The notes under the pieces: generated by a model
Database searches by the model: none
Told to the model about the DNA's origin: nothing
The model's input: the letters and a program-made list of their open reading frames with translations, nothing else
Position numbers and translations under genes: made by a program
Shown here: one piece after another, positions 30,122-39,274 of the stretch
Position numbering within the stretch: position 1 is the stretch's first letter
Layout of the letters: each line of letters starts with the position of its first letter
NCBI GenBank assembly: GCA_003265685.1
Contig: QJOU01000032.1
Span: 17,898-81,897 of the forward strand
Direction of reading: 5' to 3'
Length of the DNA: 64,000 nt
Source: Piscinibacter caeni
GTDB taxonomy: Bacteria; Pseudomonadota; Gammaproteobacteria; Burkholderiales; Burkholderiaceae_C

Positions 30122-30802
30122 TCAGTCGCTGCCGCTGCCGAAGCCGAACAGCGCCAGCAGGCTGACGAACAGGTTGTAGAGCGAGACGTACAGGCCGACC
30201 GTGGCCATCACGTAGTTGGTCTCGCCGCCGTGCACGATGCGGCTGGTCTCGAACAGGATCAGGCCGCCCATCAGCAGCACGAAGGCGGCCGACACGGTGA
30301 GCGACAACGCGGGCAGGTCGAAGAACAGCGCCCCCAGCCCCGCGAGGAAGGCCACGACGATGCCGGCCATCAGGAACCCGCCCATGACGCTGAAGTCCTT
30401 GCGGGTGACCAGCGCGTAGGCCGACAGCGCGACGAAGATCGCCGCCGTGCCGCCCATGGCCATCGTCACCACCTGATGGCCGTTCGACATCGCCAGGTGC
30501 TGGCCGAGGATCGGGCCCAGGGTGTAGCCCATGAAACCGGTCAGGCCGAACACCGACAGCACGCCCCAGCCGCTGTGGCGCAGCCTGGCGGTCAGGAGCA
30601 GCAGGCCGAAGAAGCCGGCCAGTGTCAGCAGCAGGCCGGGGTGCGGCAGCGCGAGGGCCGCGCTGGCCGCGGCGGTCGCGGCGCTGAAGAGCAGCGTCAG
30701 CGACAACAGGCCGTAGGTATTGCGCAGCACCCGATGGGTGCTGATCAGGCTCGGCGTGTCTTGGCGGGAGACCGCCAAGGTCTGGAGATTCTCGGTGCTC
30801 AT
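30122..30802 (-). CDS. Bax inhibitor-1 / YccA family membrane protein
   Basis: 226 residues with seven hydrophobic segments and the BI-1 motif set: RNTYGLLSLTLLFSAAT near the N-terminus, GFMGYTLGPILG (the YTLGP signature) mid-protein and a final ETNYVMATVGLYVSLYNLF with an acidic end (GFGSGSD). Members are calcium-leak or protease-modulating membrane proteins of FtsH/HflKC-linked quality control in bacteria. ATG 30802 lies 11 bases after the hibernation factor stop, so the two share a transcript. Confidence 0.9.
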   Translation of the reverse strand: MSTENLQTLAVSRQDTPSLISTHRVLRNTYGLLSLTLLFSAATAAASAALALPHPGLLLTLAGFFGLLLLTARLRHSGWGVLSVFGLTGFMGYTLGPILGQHLAMSNGHQVVTMAMGGTAAIFVALSAYALVTRKDFSVMGGFLMAGIVVAFLAGLGALFFDLPALSLTVSAAFVLLMGGLILFETSRIVHGGETNYVMATVGLYVSLYNLFVSLLALFGFGSGSD

Positions 30803-30813
30803 GCAGTGCCTCC

Positions 30814-31179
30814 TCACGCGCGGTCGGAGCGCGGGGGCTCGCCGCGGTCGCGGCCCGGTCGCGCGGGGTCGCGGACCGGGTGGGTGCGATCGATGCGCTT
30901 GACGACGACCCGGCCGACGCGATCGGCAGCACGGTCGATCACGGTGTACAGGTCGGCGCCGACGTCCCTGATCACGGCGACCGGAACGTCGGTCAGGTGG
31001 ACCTGGATGCTGCAGTACTTGTCGGCCCCGCCGCGCGGGCCGTTCTCGTCGCCGACGCGGACCGCGACCCGCCGGATGCGGTCGCTGTGGCGCGTCAGTA
31101 CGAAGCCCAGCCGGCGTCGCACGTGCTCGGCCAATGCCGGCGTCACCGTGAACCCTTGACCGTGGATGTCGACAATCAC
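30814..31179 (-). CDS. Short HPF/RaiA-type ribosome hibernation factor
   Basis: 121 residues. Starts MIVDIHGQGFTVTPALAEHV and continues RRRLGFVLTRHSDRIRRVAVRVGDENG, then VIRDVGADLYTVIDRAADRVGRVVVKR, the S30AE/HPF fold that binds the 30S A/P-site region of idle ribosomes. The tail after about residue 98 is a disordered Arg/Pro-rich extension. First gene of the minus-strand stress operon. Regulation is likely from the 31180-31326 intergenic region shared with the LysR gene. Confidence 0.88.
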   Translation of the reverse strand: MIVDIHGQGFTVTPALAEHVRRRLGFVLTRHSDRIRRVAVRVGDENGPRGGADKYCSIQVHLTDVPVAVIRDVGADLYTVIDRAADRVGRVVVKRIDRTHPVRDPARPGRDRGEPPRSDRA

Positions 31180-31326
31180 CTTGCGCCTCCCGCTTCGCCG
31201 TCCGTGGCGACAGGGAAGAATCTAGGGCCAGGCAATGTCCGTGAAAATCAGATTGTTCGGCGGCAACCATCCGAAAAAACAAGACAATCGTGCCGGCGAG
31301 ACCAGGCTCCGACGGCCGCTGCGATC
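31180..31326. promoter_or_regulatory. Divergent control region between hibernation factor and NhaR-like gene
   Basis: 147 bases separating two divergent starts. It contains A+T-rich patches (GTGAAAATCAGATTGTTCGG, AAAAAACAAGACAATC) with inverted elements GATTGT at 31249-31254 and ACAATC about 28 bases on, and a shorter dyad around CGG-CGGCAACC-CCG. Such widely spaced dyads fit a LysR-type operator, but the site is not proven. Confidence 0.4.
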
Positions 31327-32256
31327 GTGAACTACAAGCACCTCCACTACTTCCTGCAGGTGGCCAAGCTCGGCGGCGTGCTGCGCGCCAGCGAACGGCT
31401 GCACCTGTCGCCGCAGACGATCAGCGGCCAGATCCAGTCGCTCGAGGAGGCGCTCGGCACGCCGCTGTTCGCCAAGAGCGGGCGGGGTCTGGTGCTGACC
31501 GAGGCCGGCCGCATGGTGCTCGGCTACGCCGAGGACATCTTCTCGATCGGCGCCGAACTCGAGGAGGCCGTGCGCGACCACCCCCGCAGGGGCAAGCTGC
31601 TGGAGTTCCGCATCGGTGTGGCCGACGCGGTGCCGAAGACGATCGCCTGCCGGCTGATCGAGCCGGCCACGCAGCTGCCCGAGCCGGTTCGCATCGTTTG
31701 TCGGGAGTGGAAGCTGGACACCTTGCTCGGCGAGCTGGCCCTGCACCGGCTCGACCTCGTGATCGCCGATGCACCGATCCCCTCCGCCGTTAGCGTTCGG
31801 GCGTTCAACCACAGGCTCGGCAGCTGCGGCATCAGTTTCTTCGCGGCACCGTCGCTGCTCGAGTCGAGCAAGGGGCGCTTCCCGGCCTGCCTCGACGGCG
31901 CGCCGCTGCTGATGCCGGCCGACGACTCGGCGGTCGGGCAGCGCCTGCGCGCCTGGCTGCAGGCGCGATCGCTGCGCCCGCGGGTGGTCGGCGAGTGCGA
32001 CGACAGCGCCCTGGCCAAGGAGTTCGGGCGACGGGGACTGGGCATCTTCGTGGGGCCCACCGTGCTCGAGCGCGACATCGAGAGGCAGTACGGCGTGCGT
32101 GCGCTCGGCGCCACCACCGAGGTCGTGGAAGAGTTCTTCGCCATCTCGGTCGAGCGCCGCATCACCCACCCTTGCGTGACGGCGATCACCGAGGCCGCAC
32201 GCAACGAACTGTTTGCGCCTCGCGCGCCGCGGCGCGCCAAACGGGCCGCCGCATGA
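31327..32256 (+). CDS. LysR-family regulator, NhaR-like
   Basis: 309 residues. The N-terminal LysR helix-turn-helix reads MNYKHLHYFLQVAKLGGV and SERLHLSPQTISGQIQSLEEALG (about 20-42), with AKSGRGLVLTEAGRMVLGYAE completing the wing. The NYKHLHYF start and the effector domain (REWKLDTLLGELALHRLDLV, FFAAPSLLE) are those of NhaR, which in E. coli senses Na+. Starts at GTG 31327; no nearby ATG fits. It is followed by a Na+/Ca2+ exchanger and divergent from the stress operon, so sodium- or stress-responsive control of either side is plausible. Confidence 0.87.
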   Translation: MNYKHLHYFLQVAKLGGVLRASERLHLSPQTISGQIQSLEEALGTPLFAKSGRGLVLTEAGRMVLGYAEDIFSIGAELEEAVRDHPRRGKLLEFRIGVADAVPKTIACRLIEPATQLPEPVRIVCREWKLDTLLGELALHRLDLVIADAPIPSAVSVRAFNHRLGSCGISFFAAPSLLESSKGRFPACLDGAPLLMPADDSAVGQRLRAWLQARSLRPRVVGECDDSALAKEFGRRGLGIFVGPTVLERDIERQYGVRALGATTEVVEEFFAISVERRITHPCVTAITEAARNELFAPRAPRRAKRAAA

Positions 32257-32568
32257 AATGAAGACCCACCGGGCTCGATCGCCTCGTGGCTTGACGGTAC
32301 TCAAGCCTCCGCGCTCGGTCGCGGCGCACCCTTTCGTCGGCGGGTCTGAGGGCGCCCTCCGGGCACTGGCGCATGCATTGGCCCGCTTGGGCGGCCGACG
32401 TTTCCCGGCAAGCCGGTCTCGCCGGATAGGCAGGCAGAATGACCGGCGGAACCAGTCTCGTCGGGAGGAGTCGCGAACCATGTGCACCACCCATCTGGCC
32501 GTGTTTCCGGCCCTGGCCGCGGTGCCACCACGACGCTGCCGGCTCGCGGCCGACGAAACGGCCGGGCC
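32257..32568. other. Intergenic region between NhaR-like regulator and exchanger gene
   Basis: 312 bases with no gene I can support. Short open frames are rich in Arg and Pro and lack family features. No clear terminator or promoter box was seen; the exchanger ATG at 32569 has only a weak purine-rich leader. Confidence 0.55.
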
Positions 32569-33657
32569 ATGACCTCCCTGCTTCTGTTCGCCGGCGGGCT
32601 CGTGGCCCTGGTGGCGGGCGCCACGCTGCTCGTCCGCGGTGCGTCGCTGCTGGCGCTGCGCTTGGGGCTGCCGCCGCTGGTGGTGGGCCTCACGGTGGTC
32701 GCCTTTGGCACCAGCGCGCCGGAGCTGGCGGTGTCCACCGGGGCCGTGCTGTCGGGCCAGGGCGGCTTGGCGATAGGCAATGCCGTGGGCAGCAACACCT
32801 TCAACGTGCTGTTCATCCTTGGCGTGTCCGCGCTCATCACACCGTTGGCGGTGCACCGGCAGGTGATCCGGCAGGAAGCCCCGATCATGATCGGGGCCGC
32901 GGTGCTGCTCATCGTGCTGGGCCTGGACGGTTCGCTGGGGCTGTTCGACGGTCTATTGCTGCTCGGCCTGCTGACGGTCTACACGGTGTTCCTGGTGCGC
33001 CAGTCGCGCGCGGAGCCTGCCGCGGGCGGGCGGGACGAGTTCGCCGACGAGCTTCAGCCGGCCTCGGCGGGTCGCTGGGATGCCACGCTGCCGGCCCAGA
33101 TCGCGCTCGTCGTCGCCGGACTGGTGCTGCTCGTGCTGGGCTCCGAAGGGCTGGTGAGCGCCGCGGTGAGCTTCGCGCGAGCGCTCGGCCTGTCGGAGGT
33201 GATCATCGGCCTGACCATCGTCGCGGCCGGCACGTCGCTGCCCGAGGTCGCGGCGTCGGTGATGGCCAGCCTGAAGGGTGAACGCGACATCGCGGTCGGC
33301 AACGTCGTGGGCAGCTGCATCTTCAATCTCTTCGGAGTCGTGGGGCTGAGCTCGCTGGTCGCGTCGTTCGGCGCCGGCGGCGCCTTGCCGGTGCCGGCCG
33401 ACGTGGCCCGGTTCGACCTGTGGGTGATGCTTGCCGCGCTGGTCGCGTGCCTGCCCGTGTTCATCAGCGGTCGCGAGATCGCACGCTGGGAGGGCGCGCT
33501 CTTCCTCGCGTACTACATCGCCTACACGGCCTACCTGGTGCTGGCCGCACAGCGACACGCCGGGGCGCAGGCCTTCGGCGATGCGATGCTGGGCTTCGTG
33601 GTGCCGCTGACCATCGTGACGCTGGGCGTGACGATGCTGCGGCGAGCCCGGCGCTGA
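32569..33657 (+). CDS. K+-independent Na+/Ca2+ exchanger-family antiporter (YrbG-like)
   Basis: 362-residue inner-membrane antiporter of the CaCA superfamily. The two alpha repeats are plain: repeat 1 GLTVVAFGTSAPELAVS with GNAVGSNTFNVLFILG (about 43-85), repeat 2 GLTIVAAGTSLPEVAAS with GNVVGSCIFNLFGVVG (about 215-260). The ion-binding acidic residues are the glutamates in APEL and LPEV. About ten membrane helices. With the Mrp operon and NhaR-like regulator it adds to a strong sodium/calcium theme. The ATG at 32569 gives the usual N-terminus. Confidence 0.9.
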   Translation: MTSLLLFAGGLVALVAGATLLVRGASLLALRLGLPPLVVGLTVVAFGTSAPELAVSTGAVLSGQGGLAIGNAVGSNTFNVLFILGVSALITPLAVHRQVIRQEAPIMIGAAVLLIVLGLDGSLGLFDGLLLLGLLTVYTVFLVRQSRAEPAAGGRDEFADELQPASAGRWDATLPAQIALVVAGLVLLVLGSEGLVSAAVSFARALGLSEVIIGLTIVAAGTSLPEVAASVMASLKGERDIAVGNVVGSCIFNLFGVVGLSSLVASFGAGGALPVPADVARFDLWVMLAALVACLPVFISGREIARWEGALFLAYYIAYTAYLVLAAQRHAGAQAFGDAMLGFVVPLTIVTLGVTMLRRARR

Positions 33658-33810
33658 GCATGGGCAGCCCGCGCCACCACCCGCAGATGAGCTCAGGTCC
33701 GAGCCGCCGGGCGATATGCGCAGGAACAGGCGAAGTCGGCCGGGGTGGCCCCAGACAAGATGTGCCGTCAAGGCGTTGTCGCGGATGGGGTGATGCCGCC
33801 GTCGGGCGCA

Positions 33811-35352
33811 TCAGCCCACCTCGCCGCGGCGAATGGCGGCGGCGCGTGCGCGCACCGCGTCGCGCTGCGCGTCGTCCAGGCGCGCCACGTTCTTCACCTG
33901 CAGCGCCATGCGCGGGTTCGCGGCCAGCCGGGCCTCGTGGCGCAGCAGGAAGTCCCAGTACAGCGTGGTGAACGGGCAGGCCGTCGCGCCGCTGCGCTGC
34001 GCCGGGTCGAAGCGGCAGCCGCGACAGTGCGGGCTCATGCGCTCGATGTACTTGCCGGTGGCCACGTAGGGCTTGCTGGCCATCAGGCCGCCGTCGGCGT
34101 ACTGGCTCATGCCCAGCGTGTTGGGCAGCTCGACCCATTCGACCGCGTCGACGTACACCGCCAGGTACCACGCATGCACCTGGCGCGGCTGCACGCCGAG
34201 CATGAGCGCGAACAGGCCGGTGACCATCAGGCGCTGGATGTGGTGCGCGTAGCCGTGCTGCAGCGTCTGGGAGATCGCGTCGCGCAGGCAGGCCATCGTG
34301 GTCTCGCCGGTCCAGTACCAGGCGGGCAGGTCGGCCTGCGCGTCGAGCGCGTTCAGGTCGGCGTAGACCGGCATGCGGGTCCAGTAGATGCCGCGCACGT
34401 ACTCGCGCCAGCCGAGGATCTGGCGCACGAAGCCCTCGACGCTCGCCAGCGGCGCGGCGCCCGCGCGGTACGCGGCCACCGCCGCGTCGACCACCTCGCG
34501 CGGGTTCAGCAGCTTCAGGTTCAGCGCCGCCGACAGGTGCGCGTGATACAGCCAGGGCTCGCCGGGCCACATCGCGTCCTGGTAGCGGCCGAAGAGGGGC
34601 AGGCGTTCGGCGACGAAGCGCTGCAGCGCGACCAGCGCCTGCGCACGAGTCACCGGCCAGCCGAACGTGTCGAGCCGGCCGGGGTGCGCCGCGAAGCGCT
34701 GCCCGACCAGCGCGATCACCGCGCGCGTGATCGCGTCGGGCTCGAACAACGCGCGCGGCGGCAGCGCGCCCGGGCCGGCGGCGGGAAAGGCATCGCGGTT
34801 GTCCGCGTCGAAGTTCCACTGGCCGCCTTCGGGCTCGTCGCCCTGCATCAGCACGCCATGGCGCTGGCGCATCTCGCGGTAGAAGTACTCCATGCGCAGC
34901 GACTTGCGGCCGCGCGCATGCGCCGCGAAGTCGCGCACGCTGGCGTAGAAGTGGCGGTCCTCGCGGATATCCAGCGGCAGCCCGCGGTCCGCGGCGACCT
35001 GCTTGAGGGCCTGCAGCACGCGCCAGTCGCCCGGCGCCGTCATCACCAGCGCGGCCGGGCGCAGGCGCTCGAGGTCGGTCTGCAGCTGCGCGGCCAGGCT
35101 GCCGCGGTTGGCCGGCTCGTCCAGGCGCGTGTAGTGCAGCGGCCGACCGGCCGCGTGCAGGGCCTGCGCGAAATGGCGCATGGCCGCGAGGAACAGCGCG
35201 ATGCGCGGCTGGCTCGACCACACATGGGTCGATTCCTCGGCGACTTCGGCCATCCAGACCGCATCCTGCTCGGCGTCGAAGCCGTCGAACGCGGCGGCCT
35301 CCAGGTCGAGCTGGTCGCCCAGCACGAGCACCAGGTGGCGCAACTCAGCCAC
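33811..35352 (-). CDS. phrB: FeS-type bacterial photolyase/cryptochrome (prokaryotic 6-4 photolyase type)
   Basis: 513 residues. The N-terminus MAELRHLVLVLGDQLDLEAAAF and the middle DNRDAFPAAG and GWPVTRAQAL mark the FeS-BCP branch (PhrB, CryB), which repairs (6-4) photoproducts with light. FAD-binding helical region: LSAALNLKLLNPREVVDA, FVRQILGWREYVRGIYW, LMLGVQPRQVHAWYLAVYVDAVEWVEL. Four cysteines fit the [4Fe-4S] ligands: C355, C443, C446, C459. Start is GTG 35352, overlapping the upstream DUF2256 gene by 8 bases. Divergent from a MerR-type regulator. Confidence 0.92.
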   Translation of the reverse strand: MAELRHLVLVLGDQLDLEAAAFDGFDAEQDAVWMAEVAEESTHVWSSQPRIALFLAAMRHFAQALHAAGRPLHYTRLDEPANRGSLAAQLQTDLERLRPAALVMTAPGDWRVLQALKQVAADRGLPLDIREDRHFYASVRDFAAHARGRKSLRMEYFYREMRQRHGVLMQGDEPEGGQWNFDADNRDAFPAAGPGALPPRALFEPDAITRAVIALVGQRFAAHPGRLDTFGWPVTRAQALVALQRFVAERLPLFGRYQDAMWPGEPWLYHAHLSAALNLKLLNPREVVDAAVAAYRAGAAPLASVEGFVRQILGWREYVRGIYWTRMPVYADLNALDAQADLPAWYWTGETTMACLRDAISQTLQHGYAHHIQRLMVTGLFALMLGVQPRQVHAWYLAVYVDAVEWVELPNTLGMSQYADGGLMASKPYVATGKYIERMSPHCRGCRFDPAQRSGATACPFTTLYWDFLLRHEARLAANPRMALQVKNVARLDDAQRDAVRARAAAIRRGEVG

Positions 35353-35518
35353 GGGCGGCCCGGGTGCGCCGGCAGGCGTCGGAGCAGTACTTCACCTCGT
35401 CCCAGTGGCGCGCCCAGCGGCGCCGCCAGCTCATCGGCCGGCCGCAGGCCACGCAGGGCTTGCTCGGCAGCGCGGCCTTGTTGCCGCGCCAGCCGCTGGA
35501 GGAGGGGGCCTTGGGCAT
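35345..35518 (-). CDS. DUF2256 small zinc-finger-like protein
   Basis: 57 residues; short enough to be missed by length filters. The DUF2256 pattern is intact: KPCVACGRPMSWRRRWARHW, then VKYCSDACRR, giving a CxxC...CxxxC four-cysteine set likely to bind zinc. Function unknown, but genes of this family frequently sit next to photolyase genes, as here. ATG 35518 has a GGAxCG-poor leader; the stop at 35345 overlaps the photolyase GTG, implying coupled translation. Confidence 0.85.
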   Translation of the reverse strand: MPKAPSSSGWRGNKAALPSKPCVACGRPMSWRRRWARHWDEVKYCSDACRRTRAARG

Positions 35519-35628
35519 ACCCGGATCGTAGCCTGTTTGGAGTCAATGACTTGTCGATTTCTGGAATGAGCGATTACAGTTGTCAATAAGACGAGTCAAA
35601 AGCGATTCAACATGAACAGGAATACCCC
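35519..35628. promoter_or_regulatory. Divergent promoter region of photolyase and MerR genes with TTGAC repeats
   Basis: A+T-rich for this DNA. Reading the minus strand, TTGAC occurs at about 35599, 35586 and 35545 (TTGACT, TTGACA, TTGACT), and GTCAA/TTGTC motifs recur on the plus strand at 35541, 35551 and 35580. TTGACT (35599-35594) with TGTAAT (35578-35573) at 15-base spacing is a possible photolyase promoter. The repeats are candidate binding sites of the adjacent MerR-type regulator. Confidence 0.45.
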
Positions 35629-36633
35629 CTGAGCCGCGCCGCCCGATCCTCGCCGCCGTCGCCCGTCCTGCACCGCAGCGGCGCCGTCGCGCACATGCTG
35701 GGCATGCCGGTGGCGACCTTGCGCGTCTGGGAGCGTCGTTATGGCCTGACCGCCGCCGCGCTGTCGCCCGGCGGCCAGCGGCTCTATTCGGCCGAGGACG
35801 TGAAGCGCCTGGCGCTGCTGAAGCAGCTCACCGGGCTCGGCCATGCGATCGGCCGCCTCGCCGCGCTGGACCTGGCCCAGCTGCGCGGGGTGGCCGCCAC
35901 GCATGCGCAGGCGCGGGCGGCCGCGCCGGCCTTGGCGCGCACGGCACCGTCCGCGGCCTGGCGCCTGGTGGTGGTGGGCGAGGCGCTGGCCACGCGGCTG
36001 CAGCGTCCGGCGCTGCTGCGCCGGCTCGGCCGGGCGGTGGAACTGTTCGGCTCGTATGCCGACCTGGCGCAGGCATCGGCCGCCCTGGCCGGGCAGCCAC
36101 CGGCGGATGTCTGGCTGGTGCACCAGCCGCAGCTGCAGGCCGACTGGGCGGCGGCCCTGGCGGCCGCGCAGCCGGGCCCGGCGCGGGTGGCGGTGCTCTA
36201 CGGCTACGCGCCCGAGGCGGTGTGCGAGGCGCTGGCAGACCGAGGCGTGGCACTGCTGCGCGAGCCGCAGCCCGACGTGGTGCTGGTGCAGTGGCTGCAG
36301 GCGCTGCAGGCGCTGCCCGCGGCCTTGTCCCGGCCGGCCGCGCCGGCGACGGCCGGTGCGGCGCCGCGCCGCTGGAGCGATGCGGCACTGGCCGAGTTCG
36401 CGGCCGCCTCCACCAGCGTGGCCTGCGAGTGCCCGCGCCACGTGGCCGAACTGCTGGTGCAGCTGTCGCGCTTCGAGGCCTACAGCGCGCAATGCGCCCA
36501 CCGCAGCCCGGCCGATGCCGCGCTGCACGACTTCCTGGGCCGGGTGGCGGGCGACGCCCGCACGCGCTTCGAGGCGGCCCTGGAGCAGGTGGCGCTGCAC
36601 GACGGCCTGCTGCTGCCGCCCGGGGCGACATGA
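35629..36633 (+). CDS. MerR-family regulator (LitR-like), probable CTG start
   Basis: The MerR helix-turn-helix runs HRSGAVAHMLGMPVATLRVW, ERRYGL, then GGQRLYSAEDVKRLALL. The first ATG (35695) falls inside helix 1 of that domain, so the true start must be upstream. CTG 35629 is in frame, 7 bases after AGGA, and gives MSRAARSS...; length 334. The C-terminal 250 residues are Ala/Leu-rich and helical and do not show the DxHxxG cobalamin motif of CarH/LitR light sensors. Place next to photolyase and DUF2256 genes suggests light- or stress-linked control of them. Confidence 0.75.
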   Translation: MSRAARSSPPSPVLHRSGAVAHMLGMPVATLRVWERRYGLTAAALSPGGQRLYSAEDVKRLALLKQLTGLGHAIGRLAALDLAQLRGVAATHAQARAAAPALARTAPSAAWRLVVVGEALATRLQRPALLRRLGRAVELFGSYADLAQASAALAGQPPADVWLVHQPQLQADWAAALAAAQPGPARVAVLYGYAPEAVCEALADRGVALLREPQPDVVLVQWLQALQALPAALSRPAAPATAGAAPRRWSDAALAEFAAASTSVACECPRHVAELLVQLSRFEAYSAQCAHRSPADAALHDFLGRVAGDARTRFEAALEQVALHDGLLLPPGAT

Positions 36634-36654
36634 GCGTCGTGGCACGCGGCCTGG

Positions 36655-36675
36655 ACCTTGCGACCTTGGCAAGGT
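36655..36675. promoter_or_regulatory. MerR-style operator ACCTTGC-N7-GCAAGGT before copper-protein genes
   Basis: A perfect 7-bp inverted repeat with a 7-base spacer (21 bp in all), lying 137 bases before the DUF411 gene. Arm sequence and spacing are like CueR/PbrR-type metal-sensor operators (ACCTT...AAGGT). A good 19-bp-spaced -35/-10 pair around it was not found. It may govern the two periplasmic copper-type genes. Confidence 0.45.
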
Positions 36676-36811
36676 GGGCGCGCCCCTCGGGCCCGCTGCG
36701 CGCGCAGAATGGCGGACACCCAGGCGGAGCCCGGCCGGTTTCGCCGTCCGCCCGGCATGGTGGTGCGCGGGGTGGAGCTGCCGCCGGCCATGATGAAAAG
36801 GAGTCGTTGAG

Positions 36812-37264
36812 ATGCACACCCTCACCCGCCGCGCGCTGCTGCTCGCGGCCACGGCTGCCGCGCTGCCGGCCCGTTCCGCGCCCGCCGTGCAAGGCGAGAT
36901 CTGGAAGAGCCCGAGCTGCGGCTGTTGCAAGGACTGGATCGCCCACATGCGCGGCGCCGGTTTCGAGTTCAGCGTGCACGAGACCGGCAACACCGCCATC
37001 CGCGGCCGCCTGAAGTTGCCGGCCGCGCTCGGCTCCTGCCACACCGCGCTGATCGACGGTTATGCGATCGAGGGCCACGTGCCCGCGCGCGACGTGCAGC
37101 GCCTGCTGAAGGAGCGGCCGCAGGCCGTCGGCCTCTCGGTGCCGGGCATGCCGATCGGTTCGCCCGGCATGGACGGGCCCGAGTACGGCGGCCAGCGCGA
37201 CCCCTACGACGTGCTGCTCGTGCTGGCCGACGGCCGCACGCGCGTGTTCGCCTCCTACCGTTGA
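36812..37264 (+). CDS. DUF411 exported metal-binding protein
   Basis: 150 residues. N-terminal Arg-rich signal sequence (TRRALLLAATAAALPARSA), then the DUF411 core: WKSPSCGCCKDWIAHMRGAG with the CGCC metal-binding cysteines, PAALGSCHTALIDGYAIEGH and GLSVPGMPIGSPGMDGPEYG with Met/Gly-rich metal-ligand candidates. Family members are found with copper and silver resistance genes and probably bind copper in the periplasm. AAAGGAG precedes ATG 36812. The CusF-like gene follows by 19 bases. Confidence 0.88.
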   Translation: MHTLTRRALLLAATAAALPARSAPAVQGEIWKSPSCGCCKDWIAHMRGAGFEFSVHETGNTAIRGRLKLPAALGSCHTALIDGYAIEGHVPARDVQRLLKERPQAVGLSVPGMPIGSPGMDGPEYGGQRDPYDVLLVLADGRTRVFASYR

Positions 37265-37283
37265 CCCCCTGCTGGAACACCCG

Positions 37284-37571
37284 ATGAAGAAGCTGCTCGC
37301 CCTGACCCTGCTCGCGTTGGCGAGCCTGCCCGTCTGGTCCGCCGACGACTACACCGACGCCGAGGTGCGCCGCGTCGACAAGTCCGCCGCGACGCTGACG
37401 CTCAAGCACGGCGAGATCCGCAACCTCGACATGCCACCGATGACCATGGTCTTCGGCGTGCAGGACAAGGCCGTGCTCGAGCGCGTGAAGGCCGGCGACA
37501 AGGTGCGCTTCAAGGCCGTCAAGGACGGCTCGAAGTACATCGTCACCGAGCTGCAGCCGGCGGCGAAGTGA
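37284..37571 (+). CDS. CusF-like periplasmic copper-binding protein
   Basis: 95 residues with a signal peptide (KKLLALTLLALASLPVWSA) and a CusF domain: EVRRVDKSAATLTLKHGEI, NLDMPPMTMVFGVQDKAVL with the Met-rich metal site and the preceding histidine (KHGEIRNLDMPPMTM), and GDKVRFKAV. CusF delivers Cu(I)/Ag(I) to RND efflux pumps; no CusABC genes are in the window, so it may act alone or with pumps elsewhere. Convergent with the acyl-CoA ligase, 6 bases apart. Confidence 0.9.
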   Translation: MKKLLALTLLALASLPVWSADDYTDAEVRRVDKSAATLTLKHGEIRNLDMPPMTMVFGVQDKAVLERVKAGDKVRFKAVKDGSKYIVTELQPAAK

Positions 37572-37577
37572 CGCGCT

Positions 37578-39263
<1,686 letters not shown>

Positions 39264-39274
39264 GCGTGTCTCCG

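Noticed and set aside
32186..32572. Short open frames in the gap before the Na+/Ca2+ exchanger
   Set aside because: They overlap real genes at their ends, are Arg/Pro-rich and have no ribosome sites.
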